Assembly (NCBI GenBank): GCA_963691655.1
Contig: OY829326.1
Span: 89,149,235-89,213,234 of the forward strand
DNA from: Toxonevra muliebris
Lineage: Eukaryota > Arthropoda > Insecta > Diptera > Pallopteridae
Direction of reading: 5' to 3'
DNA: 64,000 nt
Position 1 is the first letter of the stretch. Every line of letters starts with the position of its first letter. The position numbers and the translations under genes are program-made. Shown here piece by piece: positions 12,336 to 23,000 of the stretch. The notes beneath the pieces are model-generated. The model saw nothing but the letters and a program-made list of their open reading frames with translations. It had not been told where the DNA came from and did not search any database.

Positions 12336-12549
12336 GTAAGTAGGCGACGCCCACTGTACAAGCAATGATCTCAAATCTAAATACAGTTTGTTGTTTCTCG
12401 CTATGTGGGGCACACACCCGCTCACTAATTTTTGTTGCTTTAATTGTTTTTTGTTTTTTTTTTCTCTTTTCTTCTCTCTTTACTCTTACTGTCTCTCCCA
12501 TATTTCTGTGTACTACTACTACACCCATTTTCCAAATACATACATGCAG
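12336..12549 (+). other. Intron before alternative last exon A
   Basis: GTAAGT donor, CT-rich body and CAG acceptor, 214 bp. The same donor can instead skip to 18798, making a 6.46 kb intron. Confidence 0.75.
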
Positions 12550-12961
12550 CATAACTACTTTGGACATTGATAAATCTGAAACCACACCACTGTTCCCAGC
12601 ATCTAATGCACCAAGTGCAAGCATATCACCAACAGCACCTTTGCATCACACTGGTGGCACCATTAATCGCACACTGCTGCATCATCAGCAATCGCATGGC
12701 ATCGGCAGTAGTCTTGCTAGTAATGGAGGCGGAGGCGCTGGTCCTGGAGGAGGAAGTAGCGGCACATTGGGTCCACATCGCAATGGCACCGCTGGAATAA
12801 GACAAGGGTTGGCATCATACAACAATCATCATCATAGAACTAACGCTACTACTACCAGCAGCGGTGGTGCTGGTGTTGGTGATGGCAGTGGCAAGGCATC
12901 ACCATCACCACCGCCTGGTTATGATGTTGTGGTGCATGGCACAAGGCATGGCTTTTATTAA
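12550..12961 (+). CDS. Tweety alternative last exon A (PPGY tail)
   Basis: The acceptor ATACATGCAG is at 12549. The exon contributes C to complete CG|C (Arg), then reads ITTLDIDKSETTPLFPASNA for about 136 codons to TAA at 12959-12961. The tail is cytoplasmic and low in complexity: Gly-rich (GGGGAGPGGGSSG), His-rich, Ser/Thr-rich. It ends in SPPPGYDVVV and HGTRHGFY. PPGY fits the PPxY consensus, and vertebrate TTYH2/TTYH3 carry PY motifs bound by Nedd4-family ubiquitin ligases, so this isoform may be under ubiquitin control (inference). The upstream open frame (12365-12549) is intron read through by chance. AT-rich sequence with possible poly(A) signals follows. Confidence 0.85.
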
Positions 12962-15900
12962 TTTTTATTTCATTACTTTTTTTATTTAAATACTTTTTTT
13001 CTTCGTTTTAATTTTTTTTAAAATAATATTTTCATATTTGTCTCATTATGCAAATTTACATTTCGATTTTTAATTTAAACATATTAAAGAGTTTCATAAT
13101 TCCAATTATATATTCAAATTTTAACAATTGGACGTTGTCAAAAATCTATTGATATTTTTAATTAAATTAGCACCACACGCATTATTTTATTTAAAAAAAA
13201 AGATCCTTCAAAATATTTACTTAATAAAAATGATGTAAACTTTTTTTATTGAAAATGTATGTGAGGAATCAATAATTTATTAACGTTTAAAAATTCAAAT
13301 TCGCATGAAAGATTAAGATTATTAAAATTACATCAATCAAGCAACAATTAGGATTACGTGGCGTATGAACGAACTAATCGGTTTAACTATATGACATACG
13401 AAATGCAAAAGTTTTGAATGAATTGAAAATTATATTGAGTTTAGTTGATTATATCCATGTTTACAATGATATTGAAAGGAACAAGGCGCAACGAGTACGA
13501 ATATTCTGGTCTTGAACCATTTTATGAGCGAAGTGGGTTGTGTCTGTATTTGGCAAGCGATATACTTTTCATTTTACGCATATCTGTTCCATGCCTGTTC
13601 ACATATTAGTACCAAGCATGGCGAATCTGACTTGAGAGAAAGCAAAGCAGCCGTATAAGAAATTGAGAGATTGGGATGTATTCGTTTTATCATCCTCAAT
13701 TTGTGACCAAATCCTTTGCTGTTAGAGACTTTGACAGCAGTAGGAAGTATACATATCTACTGCAAGAATCGAGTCAGAAGTGGCCACTGATTCATATGCG
13801 TATCGCTGTACTTGTGCACTTTCCATCGCTCATCTAAACAATGCTAAAGGAATCTAACTGTTAATTTATTAAAAAGATATGAATCCCGAGGGTTTTCCCA
13901 GACCCATCTAGCTTTAAAATGGATGACAAACATATTTTCCCCATAAAGTTTTCTGGGATGATTTAAGTCAAGCTCTTTATAAAAAATATGCCATTATATC
14001 TACTTTATATAGTTAATATTTAAAATGTCACGTAAAAGTAAAGTAACAAATTGCCTGCCACTTTTAAATATATCACGCATATGCCTCGATAAATAGGAGC
14101 GGTCAATATATTTTTTATTTTCTTTATTATTATTTTTTCACACAATTTAAAAATTATTATATTTTTTTTTGTCTTTTTCGTAAACACATTGCCGTAATTT
14201 CATACGCAACATTTCTGCTCAATTAATTTTATATAATTTTCAGTTAAATATTTACTTTTTAAGCAATAATAAATATTTATGTTTTTGTTAACAACATAAA
14301 CAGGCGCTCGCACACACACAAATACATAAGCTCATACGTTGAAACGCCAAAAAAAAACACGTGTATTTGTTTTAATAAGAATGAAAAAAGCCGATTGTAA
14401 AAATATTATCATTTCACATGAAGATTAACAAAATATATATAATTTTTTTTATTATGCATTACATATTTCCAAGCATATGTGCACCACATACACCCACACA
14501 TACTCACAAATGCATACAGTGTCACGCATACTTACACAGTTTCACACATATTCAACAGTTCAATATACCTAAATGAAACACAAACTCAATTTTAATATAC
14601 ATACTTACAAACGAACTCTTTAAATTACTTAAGTTTTAAAATTTATATGAACTTTTTATTATTATTACAATCATTTTTAATACACATACATACAAACACA
14701 CACATACATATATACATAAAATGTTTTTTTTATTAACTTTGATTTAGCTTAAATTTGCCTTTATGTGTCGGGCAACTTTTCATAATTAAAAGTAATTGCA
14801 TTTATATACAAAAATACTTTTTTTTATTATTTTGAAATGGTAATTTGTTTAAGGACCTTTTTTATAGATTTATAGATTTTAAAATATTTAAAGGACTTGG
14901 AAAAAATATTATCATTTAAAATGCAGCTCATTCTTTCACTTAGTTTTTTCCTTTGATGTAGTCTTTTTTGATTTTCATATTTACTGTTTGAAAATATCCA
15001 CTAGGCACTTACGGGCATGTTAATTTTGTTTTATAATTCCACTATATTTTGTAATATTATAAATTGTTAGAATTTTAGGCTACTGCTGGAAGCTACTTCG
15101 GAACGATTTTGCTTTTTTCGCAAACTAAACAGGAGCAACTATCAGAATGGCTGAATTATTTATTGGGAAGGCTTCTCTTAGCTCAGATTTGGAGATCCGC
15201 TAAAGCATATAAATATAAAATGATAGAAAAACGTAGATTTAGTCAACTGTGTTTTTTTTTCATAAGTTTGAAAGAAATTTTTATTTAATCCCAATTCATA
15301 TTACACAGTGCAACAGTAAATTTCAAATGACGAATGAATAACTGTTTAAGGGAAATCGGTAGTCGCTGATACTGGCGCTATAGAGGCTCAAACAAAATAA
15401 ATAATGTGGGGAAAATATAAAAGTTAGTTTATTTTAATTGCTATATGTTTCATGTCTATAAAATATGGTTATCTTGAAATGGCAAAAAAAAAAAAATACT
15501 CTGACATCAACACTCGACCTTCCCCCCTATAATCATATGTGACAATGCTGTTTAAACGGTCCCTAAACATATCAAAAGTCTTCGAGAAAAATATTCTCCA
15601 TCAGAAAGTAGTTAAGGTCCCAGAAGGTCCCAGGGTGAATCGTTAGAAATAACAGCAAATAGAATAACAGACACACGAAATCATCTAACAAGAAACCGCA
15701 AGTCCCAAAATGAAAAATCTCCAAATTCAAAATCTGCAATCACAAAATCCACAAATTTCTAATCTCCAATCATAAAATCGACAAATTCCTAATCCCCAAA
15801 CACAAAATTCCCGAAACAAATAAGCAACGTCGATCATTTAATTGACGTCATTTATCGCTTTAAGCCGAGCTCACATTGCAAACATATTGGCCGTCTTTAT

Positions 15901-17351
15901 CTCGAAATATAGGGGCATGAGTAAAACTACTAGGGGCAAGAGTGAAAACAAAAAAAAAAGAAAATAAGAAAACAAGTGTCAAAGAAGAATGGCAAAAAGT
16001 ATATAGAACGGTAGTGGTAGTTCCTTTCAATAATACTATTCAGTGGAAATAACTGTCTTTTACTTTACAGTATTTTCACTTATATAGATTGTTGAAATGA
16101 GGGAATTATCACAAAGATCACTGATGAGGAACTTTTTGCCATTCTTCTGGTATCATTGTTCATTTAAACCTTTTTAATTCTAATAATTAATTAGAAATGT
16201 GCACGCCAAATTTGGAAGAAATTTGCAAAAAAAATTTAAAAATCAAAAATATCACAATTCGATTTCCATACAAAAAAAAATATTATGTGTCTGCAAGCAC
16301 TCACAGTAGAAGTGAAACTATGTTGTTTATTAGAAAAAGAAAATTGTTAAAAAACATTTATAAAACATTCAGTTGTAGTTTTTGCAGTCCTCCTCTGTCT
16401 ATTTTGTTGTTGCTTTTTTTCTATTGATTTAACAGCACAAACATGGCGTAGCACTCTTATATAATACATGAATGGAAAATTCAGCTATTTGGAATCAATC
16501 TCTCTCACTAAAGCACATCAGATAAAACTGCAAAAAATCAACTCTCTGCATGTAGCCGATCCCCACATGACCTCGTTCGGTAAACACTAACAACAGTATA
16601 ACTTCGTTTCTTATTAGTTTCGTATGAGTGCAACAACAACGCGACTTCCGTTGCAAAATTTTTCGATTTATCCTCGCTAAAGTAGTTTCACTGCAAAAAG
16701 ATATTCATATGCAGAAAGTCCTATCACAAAGGCGGCTCTCCCTTAGTGTCTGTTCATGTACTCTGTTTCTCTTATATTTAACCCTCTAGTTTCCAAGCGT
16801 GTCTCTAGACAACCTTCATCAAATCGTGTATAATTACCAAGTTAATAGTTTTTTGTTGCTGCATTTTATCATACCGCTTATGGGATTTCCCAAGCTTTTA
16901 AAAAAATACATCAGTTATGAGTTATGATGCTTATTACAGATGTTAGCAACAGTCAAAGTCAAAAATTTGTGAAAAACAGGAAAATAAATTATTTTGATTG
17001 AATTTGAGATGAAAATAAAAAAATAAAATACTTCCAGGCGTATTAGCCAGATAAAAAAACTAGCTGTGAGTAGCTAGGAATTTGATTTTTTAGGCAAAAT
17101 ATTTAATTTCTTAAAACAAATTGATAAAAAGTTTATTTAATAACAAATACTTTTAGGGACTCAACCTTTCCTGCTTCATAAAACCACGCTCATTAAAGTT
17201 TTTGGGGGTTTGAGATCAGATTTATGCTTTTTACATCAAAATTTATCAGTCGCAATTTTTAAAAGCAACTAAGAGAATTTCGTAAAAGTCAATGTAAGAG
17301 AAGCAACAACTAAATACGAAATAACAATAGATCCGGTATTTACCATATATA
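12962..17351. other. Non-coding: 3' UTR of exon A isoform, then intron of the long isoform
   Basis: The sequence is AT-rich, with poly-T and poly-A runs and several AATAAA-like hexamers soon after 12961, consistent with a UTR for the exon A isoform. Around 15700-15810 there is a short degenerate tandem array (ATCTCCAAAT / AAATTCC type units). A copy of the ACACWGTGYRACAGT motif lies near 15303. No coding exon was recognised. Confidence 0.5.
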
Positions 17352-17359
17352 ATCAGTAC

Positions 17360-17848
17360 CAGATTCCTTTAGGAATTAAATTCCATCTCCATTCCAATTA
17401 CAAGGAATTGTAATTGGTACTTTAATGTTTTCAATTCGTTAATAATGAAATTAATAAAACTTTCAATTCCATTACAAGGAATTGTAATCGGTAATTAAAA
17501 TTTTTAAATTCCTAGGTAATGGAATTGAAAAAATTTCGATTCCATTACAAGGAATCGTGTTTTGGTAATTAAAAATATATCAATTCCTCAAAGGAATTGA
17601 AAATGTAATTGAATAGAAAGGAATTTAATATTTATGTGCAATCAATTACTTACTTGGAATTAAATTCCAATTTAGTTGGAATGATTACCTTGGAATTTAA
17701 AAATTTTAATTACTGATTACAATTGCTTGTAATGGAATTGAAACTTTTATCAATTCCATTACCAAGGAACTGAAAACATTAAAGTACCAATTACAATTCC
17801 TTGTAATTGGAATTGTGATTGTAATGTAATCGAGTTTACCCAGCTCTG
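17360..17848. mobile_element. hAT-type MITE, copy 1
   Basis: The right end is TTTACCCAGCTCTG. The left end starts CAGATTCC and is flanked by ATCAGTAC (17352-17359); the right flank is ATCAGAAC (17849-17856). These form an 8-bp target duplication with one mismatch, as hAT transposases make. The interior is a palindrome-rich array of CCATTACAAGGAATTGTAAT units in both orientations. There is no coding capacity. The same family recurs at 23001-23599. Confidence 0.8.
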
Positions 17849-17856
17849 ATCAGAAC

Positions 17857-18797
17857 AAATTCAAATTTGGTATATTTTTTTGTCAATTTAAATTAATTCA
17901 AAGTAAACTTTCTTCTAATCTAAATTTATCCAGCGATGCCTTTAAGATTAAATCAAAAATAATAATTTTTATAATGTGCAAACTTTTGCTTGTTATTTAC
18001 ATATTTCGTATGGGGGGGGAGGGGAGGAATTTCGATATTGGGGATTTCGTACTCAACCCTTCGGAATCAGCGATCCTAAATTACCCTCAAAATGTTATTT
18101 ATTCCCCATTTGATTGTGTGAGGTATGAAATTATTGGTCAGTCCTATAAGGAGAATAAGAGCTTCTTGCAAAAATAATATTTATTAGCAGTACAGAAGAA
18201 CTACCTTCTGAGACCTAGTGGGTCCAAACCGGACCCACTTATTTCGGAAAATGTACATAAAACAAGCTAAATGCTTTTCATTACCAATTTTTTACGTTTG
18301 ATTGCTAATCGGCCGGTTAGCAGACTGCAAGACTAACGTGGTTACACTTTTAAATACTGGAATGGTCTCTGAGTGATAATTTTAGAAGGAATAACTTGGG
18401 TTTGATTAAATATATTTACCCTTTTGTTTATTTTGTTTATGTCTTTGATATCAAGCTATGTACGTAACCCCACCAGCAATATCTTTCAATAAATTATGAC
18501 AATAAATTTGTGGTATCCGAGCCATAAGTAGTGAATCACATCAAATTTTTTTATTGAATCTTATTTTTTTCCTGATGTATCGAACATAGTTTTAATTTAA
18601 TAATTATTAGAGTCCAAGAACCTTTAAGACTTTAATGAAACCATTCAAACTTCTAACATCATTCATACTATACTATAAAATAAATGGAAGCAAACAAATC
18701 TTGACAACTACTTCATTTGTGGAAATTCTTATTCATTTTATTTCTCTTTTCTTCCTTCTCTTTTTCTTCCTTTCCACGAATGCGTATATCTCTACAG
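17857..18797. other. Intron sequence before the long Tweety last exon
   Basis: AT-rich and without recognised exons. It ends in a long pyrimidine tract (CTCTTTTCTTCCTTCTC, about 18743-18780) and CTACAG at 18797, a strong acceptor. Confidence 0.6.
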
Positions 18798-18933
18798 ATC
18801 GGGTCATCATACACTCGGTCGTCTGCCGTCGCATCATCAGCAAACTTCAACGTATATGGCAGGGCCCAACAATGGTAAATACGCTACACTTAGCAAACAG
18901 TGTAAAACTCTGGAATCTAACGATTTCTACTGA
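18798..18933 (+). CDS. Tweety alternative last exon B, up to first UGA
   Basis: The acceptor TCTCTACAG ends at 18797. A completes CG|A (Arg), and the frame then reads SGHHTLGRLPSHHQQTSTYM, AGPNN and GKYATLSKQCKTLESNDFY before TGA at 18931-18933. This gives a short cytoplasmic tail, mutually exclusive with exon A because both use the 12335 donor in the same phase. The last 19 residues look like a conserved terminal peptide rather than random sequence (judgement by composition). A GTAAAT donor-like site after AATG (18875) and an ATGCAG acceptor-like site (18961) flank the segment containing the stop, so it could also be a retained 87-bp intron. Confidence 0.8.
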
Positions 18934-20601
18934 GATTCGCTTGCCTGCAATACAAATGCAGGCAATAGCAACACCATCAACACAAACGTAACTAATAACG
19001 CTAACTCACTCAAAAACATTTTCGCATCCGCAACGCTCCCACGCTCCGCTGGTTCTTCCATACGTTCCGTACTGTCTGCACAAACTTCGCACACCATTTG
19101 CAAATCCACTGGAAACGGATTGGATCGTGATGATGATAAAGATCCACGTGACGTCTCTAATAATAGTTTTAATCGTTTCGACCCGAAATACATTAGTATT
19201 GGTCCGAAAGCAGTGCGTGGTAATAATAATCTAAATATTGTTGCGGCAGCCACCGCCAACAAGTGTGCTACGCTGCGTCATGTTGGACGCTATGGTGGGT
19301 CGTTGAAAGGCGCAAGTCCATCGCCGAATTTACGTAGCGCTAAGACACCTTCAATTGCCACTGTGTCCAAGGACTATTGTCAGCAACCAGACTGTATTCC
19401 GCAGACATACACTACAGAGATGATAGTGCCGCAGCAACAGCAACAATTGCCACCACCGCCAGCGCCATTGCCACCACCGAAACCAAAAATTACAAATACG
19501 TTCACCGAAATACCAGGTACAACAGGTGTCGGCAGTTCGTATGCAAAAGAACAGCAGCAATTGCTACAGCAGCAGCAACAGCTACAGCAATTCCAACAGC
19601 AACAGCTGCAATTACAACAGCAGCAACAACTGCAACAGCAGATGCCACCGCCACCACCCCCACAGCCGCAACAACAGCTGCAACAAGTACAGCAACTACA
19701 TCAACATCACCCGCCCACCACTCACATTCTGCCACCCTCGGCTGTATATAGCATAGAAACTTCGGGTTATCCGCAGCAACAGCAACAACAACAGCAGCAG
19801 CAACAAAATATTGTTGTAGCGCCCACAGCAGCACCACGCGAACCAATGCGTGTACAGCAACGCTCATTAAATCCAGCATCGATTGTTAATCAGCCATTGC
19901 CCGAAATTCCGCAGTCAGCGGCAGTCACGTCGCAGACACAACTGCAGCTCCAGCAACCGAAAATATCGCCGCAGCCGCTCTGTGCTGCCAATCTTAATCA
20001 GTATCGTTCTCTGCAGCGACCGCAAACGCAAAAGATGCAAATACCTGCTGGGCAGCAGCAAGCACAACAGCCACAACCACCGTCGCTGCCACCTAAAAAT
20101 CGCCACAAAACTCCACGTGATTCTACAAATGCAAATCACATGCAAACGCTACCACCCAAATCTGCTAGTTTGCGACAGCAGCAATCATCTTCATTCGGTT
20201 ACGAGCGAGAACGTGAACGAGAACGCGCCGAGCGACACGAACGTCCCAGGCGCTCTGAAACGCTGGACAATGCACGCAGCAGCGGCATGCCGTATATGGA
20301 CCAATTTAGCGGTAGCAGCAGCATGAAGAAGCAGCATTCCTACGACTCATATACACAGCAACAACAGCAGCAATACTACCATCAGCAGCAGCAGCAACAA
20401 CAATCTCAGCGACATGCTGCCGCAAGCAATTTGCTGCCTGCAACAACGCCCAATAATAATTATCATGCTGGCAGCAGCAAACATCAGCAACAGCAGCAGC
20501 AATTCATTATCGAAGCACATCAGCAACAAATGTATTATCGTTCGCTCAAACGCGGTGGCTCACATGCCAACAATGATCTATTTTCTGTTACTGAATTGTA
20601 G
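18934..20601 (+). CDS. In-frame extension 1 of Tweety after UGA (555 codons)
   Basis: The frame of exon B stays open from 18934 to TAG at 20599-20601, in the same exon and frame. The translation is protein-like: DSLACNTNAGNSNTINTN, then LDRDDDKDPRDVSNNSFNRF and DPKYISIGPKAVRGNNN. After that come opa-type Gln runs (about 19548-19640, 19776-19806, 20356-20404, 20489-20510), Pro-rich patches (PPPPAPLPPPKP, PSLPPKNRHKTPRD) that resemble SH3 ligands, and a charged RERERERAERHERPRRSETL block. It could be reached by stop-codon readthrough, or by removing the in-frame 87-bp segment 18875-18961, which deletes the UGA and keeps the frame. No separate ATG-initiated gene is needed: the long frame has no good ATG at its beginning. 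Confidence 0.7.
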   Translation, partial: DSLACNTNAGNSNTINTNVTNNANSLKNIFASATLPRSAGSSIRSVLSAQTSHTICKSTGNGLDRDDDKDPRDVSNNSFNRFDPKYISIGPKAVRGNNNLNIVAAATANKCATLRHVGRYGGSLKGASPSPNLRSAKTPSIATVSKDYCQQPDCIPQTYTTEMIVPQQQQQLPPPPAPLPPPKPKITNTFTEIPGTTGVGSSYAKEQQQLLQQQQQLQQFQQQQLQLQQQQQLQQQMPPPPPPQPQQQLQQVQQLHQHHPPTTHILPPSAVYSIETSGYPQQQQQQQQQQQNIVVAPTAAPREPMRVQQRSLNPASIVNQPLPEIPQSAAVTSQTQLQLQQPKISPQPLCAANLNQYRSLQRPQTQKMQIPAGQQQAQQPQPPSLPPKNRHKTPRDSTNANHMQTLPPKSASLRQQQSSSFGYERERERERAERHERPRRSETLDNARSSGMPYMDQFSGSSSMKKQHSYDSYTQQQQQQYYHQQQQQQQSQRHAAASNLLPATTPNNNYHAGSSKHQQQQQQFIIEAHQQQMYYRSLKRGGSHANNDLFSVTEL

Positions 20602-21312
20602 GAGTGTGCCTGCTGCGGCGGTGGCGTTGATGTTGTGCGACGTACTGCATGTCCCACAACATCAACAACCACAGCCGCAGCAGCGGCAACGGCAGCATTG
20701 ACATCAACAGCGATTGCACCAATTCCATTGCCGCCAAAAAAGCATCGTTCCTCCTCCGCCGCAGCATCAGCAGCAAGTGCCGTTGCGACAACGCAAACAA
20801 CTTCCACTGCCACAGCAACAGGACCGGCATACAATGCCAATAACATATGCGATGAACACGAATATGATGAATATTGCCCATTACAGTATGAACAACACCA
20901 GCAGCAACAGCAACAACAACATCGTACAGCTGCCGCCACAACACACACCTCTCATACCCGGTCAACAGCAGCCACATCATCAGGAAAACATCAACGTGCT
21001 GCCACATTTGATGCAGCCGATGCACGAGACTATGAGCTGCAACGTTTGGGCAACAGACGATCTCAGCAACACGCTGCCAATGGCACCAGCAGTAAACAGC
21101 ATGCTTCGGGTGGCGGCTCCAATGGCAAGCAACACCGCAGCGAACATCGTGAACATCGCACACATGATCGTGAACGCTCACGTAGCGATCATCGTATAGC
21201 GACATATGCGTGCGACGACACCGTGCTCATAGCCGGCAGCAGCAGCAACATACCAAATGGTAGTGCAGGCCAACAGAGGCAACAGCGTCGTGAGAAAACT
21301 TTTAAAGTATGA
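20602..21312 (+). CDS. In-frame extension 2 of Tweety after UAG (236 codons)
   Basis: The same frame continues after the TAG to TGA at 21310-21312. The peptide starts ECACCGGGVDVVRRTACPTT, passes Ala/Thr/Ser-rich sequence, has an acidic island (NICDEHEYDEYCPLQYEQ), another Gln run and a His/Arg/Ser-rich segment (EHREHRTHDRERSRSDHR), and ends QQRREKTFKV. The acidic island and varied residues argue for real coding, but the GC-richer opa sequence here is also open in other frames (161 codons on +, 205 on -), so openness alone is weak evidence. TTTTCTGTTACTGAATTGTAG just before 20602 would also make a good splice acceptor in the right phase, so splicing rather than readthrough could supply this segment. 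Confidence 0.5.
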   Translation, partial: ECACCGGGVDVVRRTACPTTSTTTAAAAATAALTSTAIAPIPLPPKKHRSSSAAASAASAVATTQTTSTATATGPAYNANNICDEHEYDEYCPLQYEQHQQQQQQQHRTAAATTHTSHTRSTAATSSGKHQRAATFDAADARDYELQRLGNRRSQQHAANGTSSKQHASGGGSNGKQHRSEHREHRTHDRERSRSDHRIATYACDDTVLIAGSSSNIPNGSAGQQRQQRREKTFKV

Positions 21313-22042
21313 TTTTTAGAGACGTCATAAAAATTTTCCACAAGCACTTCTACGAATGCTGTTGTCGGTAACAACGGTATCGTCGGCAGCTGGTAAGCGG
21401 CACGTATGCTACGAACGAACAGCGAACGAGCAAGCAAGGCAAGCGAGCGAGCAAACGACAGCAATGAAGGCGAAGCGGCACCAACGGCGGATTTGTAATA
21501 ATAATTGTAAGCAACATGTTTTTATGCCCGATGATTGTAATTCTCTCCTTGTACTGAATGTTCTGCACATGTGTTGGGTCGTATTGTAGTTTAGGTTATT
21601 GTGTGTTTTTAGAGGGGACGAGGGGTAACTTTGTAATTGTGTGAAAAACTTAGAAAACATTTAAAAAAAAATTAAGAAAAACTAGTTAAAAAATTACAAC
21701 ATCAAAAAATTAAATTTAAATGAAGCAGAAAGTGTGAATCAAATGGGAATATTGATTTCAAGGTTTCTAGCTCTAAGTGGACTTGATTTCTTAGTATTTT
21801 ATTTATTTCAAAAGTGTCAATATTTTCCATATCCACTGGCACCGCTAGGCATCACTGGGTTAACCTGAAAACAACCCACAAAAGTAACCATACTGTGTCG
21901 GGTCATTGCATTTTGTAAACTAATACAAGAAAAGGAAAATATGTGTTCAATTATTTTCATATAGAGCGCACAAAACCAAACTCAGCATGACTGAACATCT
22001 ATAAGAACTGCAAAATTTTAAGAATAATTATTTTTATGTATT
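21313..22042 (+). other. Start of Tweety 3' UTR
   Basis: The sequence falls quickly from opa-rich to AT-rich after the third in-frame stop. No new coding exon was seen. It lies in the likely 3' untranslated part of the long isoform. Confidence 0.5.
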
Positions 22043-22516
22043 GAGTGTATAACTTGAAAATGAGGGATTTAAAAAAAATATATAGCTTTATTTTAATAAC
22101 AAATTAAATGAATAAATTTTTCAAAGAAGTATCCATCGGAAGCTATGACATTTTGCCAGCTTTCAGCCAATTTATTAATTCGATGCTAAAACCACTTATT
22201 TTTATAGCACTGAACCAGCATCTCAGACATGCAAAATCTCCTTTCGACGTCTCTCGTCTTTAAATCCTATGGAAACCAATGATTTCAGGCGCTTGAAAAT
22301 TGCTGCTTGAGTAACTTCCAATGTAATTGCAAGTTCCTCTTGCGTTTAGCACGTGTCTGCATCAAGTAACATCTCCAATTCTTCATTTTTTAACTTTTTC
22401 ACTTGGGCTAAGCGTTCCTTGCCTTTCGTGTCAAAATCTCCACTTTTAAGGCGTCGAAACTAGAATTCACATATTTTAATCGATGGAGTAATCGCTCATT
22501 TTCAAGTTATACACCC
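22043..22516 (-). mobile_element. Internally deleted mariner (mos/mauritiana-like)
   Basis: The ends are inverted repeats: GAGTGTATAACTTGAAAATG at 22043 and its complement at 22495-22516. The minus strand still encodes the N-terminal transposase region (KNEELEMLLDADTC, stop, TQEELAITLEVTQAAIFKRL), which is close to the mos1 type TQEELA-LGVTQQAISKRL, and then the extreme C-terminus, NKLAESWQNVIASDGYFFEK. The catalytic core is missing. The copy is non-autonomous and has in-frame stops. Confidence 0.85.
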
Positions 22517-23000
22517 AAAATAATTCAATGGAAACGAAATTTTGCGAACTTTTTTTTTTAAATCACCATTGGATAATTTTTGAGTGCATATAGAAAATTA
22601 TTCTGCATTTCATCAGTAGCAGAAGGAAGTTCTTTTCACAATATGCGAAAACCATTGCTAGCTTCCCACTGGAAACACACTTCTTTTTTCAAAATTTCTA
22701 GAAAAAGGTTATATGAAATTATTCCACTTTCATACAGTTTCTTTTAAAATTTTCTTTCGATTCATAAAGAGCTTGGAACCTTTTCCCACTCTCCCGCTTC
22801 ACAATTGTGACTCAGACAACACACTCACATGTATACAAACACTGACATCTCTTAGCTACATTTCACCAAACATTCTTACAGTAACAACACAAAAGCAAAA
22901 CACAGAAATTATTGCATTTACATTAAGAAAAATCAAAAACAAATAATGCAAATTATGTTCTTAGTCATCGCCCTTTTTGGACCTTACATTAAGTTTCATT
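22517..23000. other. AT-rich UTR or intergenic sequence
   Basis: No gene or repeat was recognised between the deleted mariner and the hAT-type MITE. Confidence 0.4.

Noticed and set aside
12365..12549. Open frame upstream of alternative exon A
   Set aside because: It is the CT-rich intron read through in frame; the protein-like part begins after the acceptor at 12549.
15690..15815. CRISPR-like array of short spaced repeats
   Set aside because: The units (AAATCTCCAAATTC type) are degenerate and have no constant repeat or spacer length; the DNA is eukaryotic. Treated as a simple degenerate tandem tract.
16197..16427. Open frame of 76 codons in the Tweety intron
   Set aside because: Low-complexity Lys/Phe/Leu composition, no splice sites or motif support.
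19502..21205. Long open frames in the other frames and on the minus strand over the opa region (up to 205 codons)
   Set aside because: CAG/CAA/GCA repeats keep all frames open. The translations are monotonous Ala/Val, Cys/Leu or Asn/Ser strings. Only the frame continuous with Tweety has varied, charged segments.
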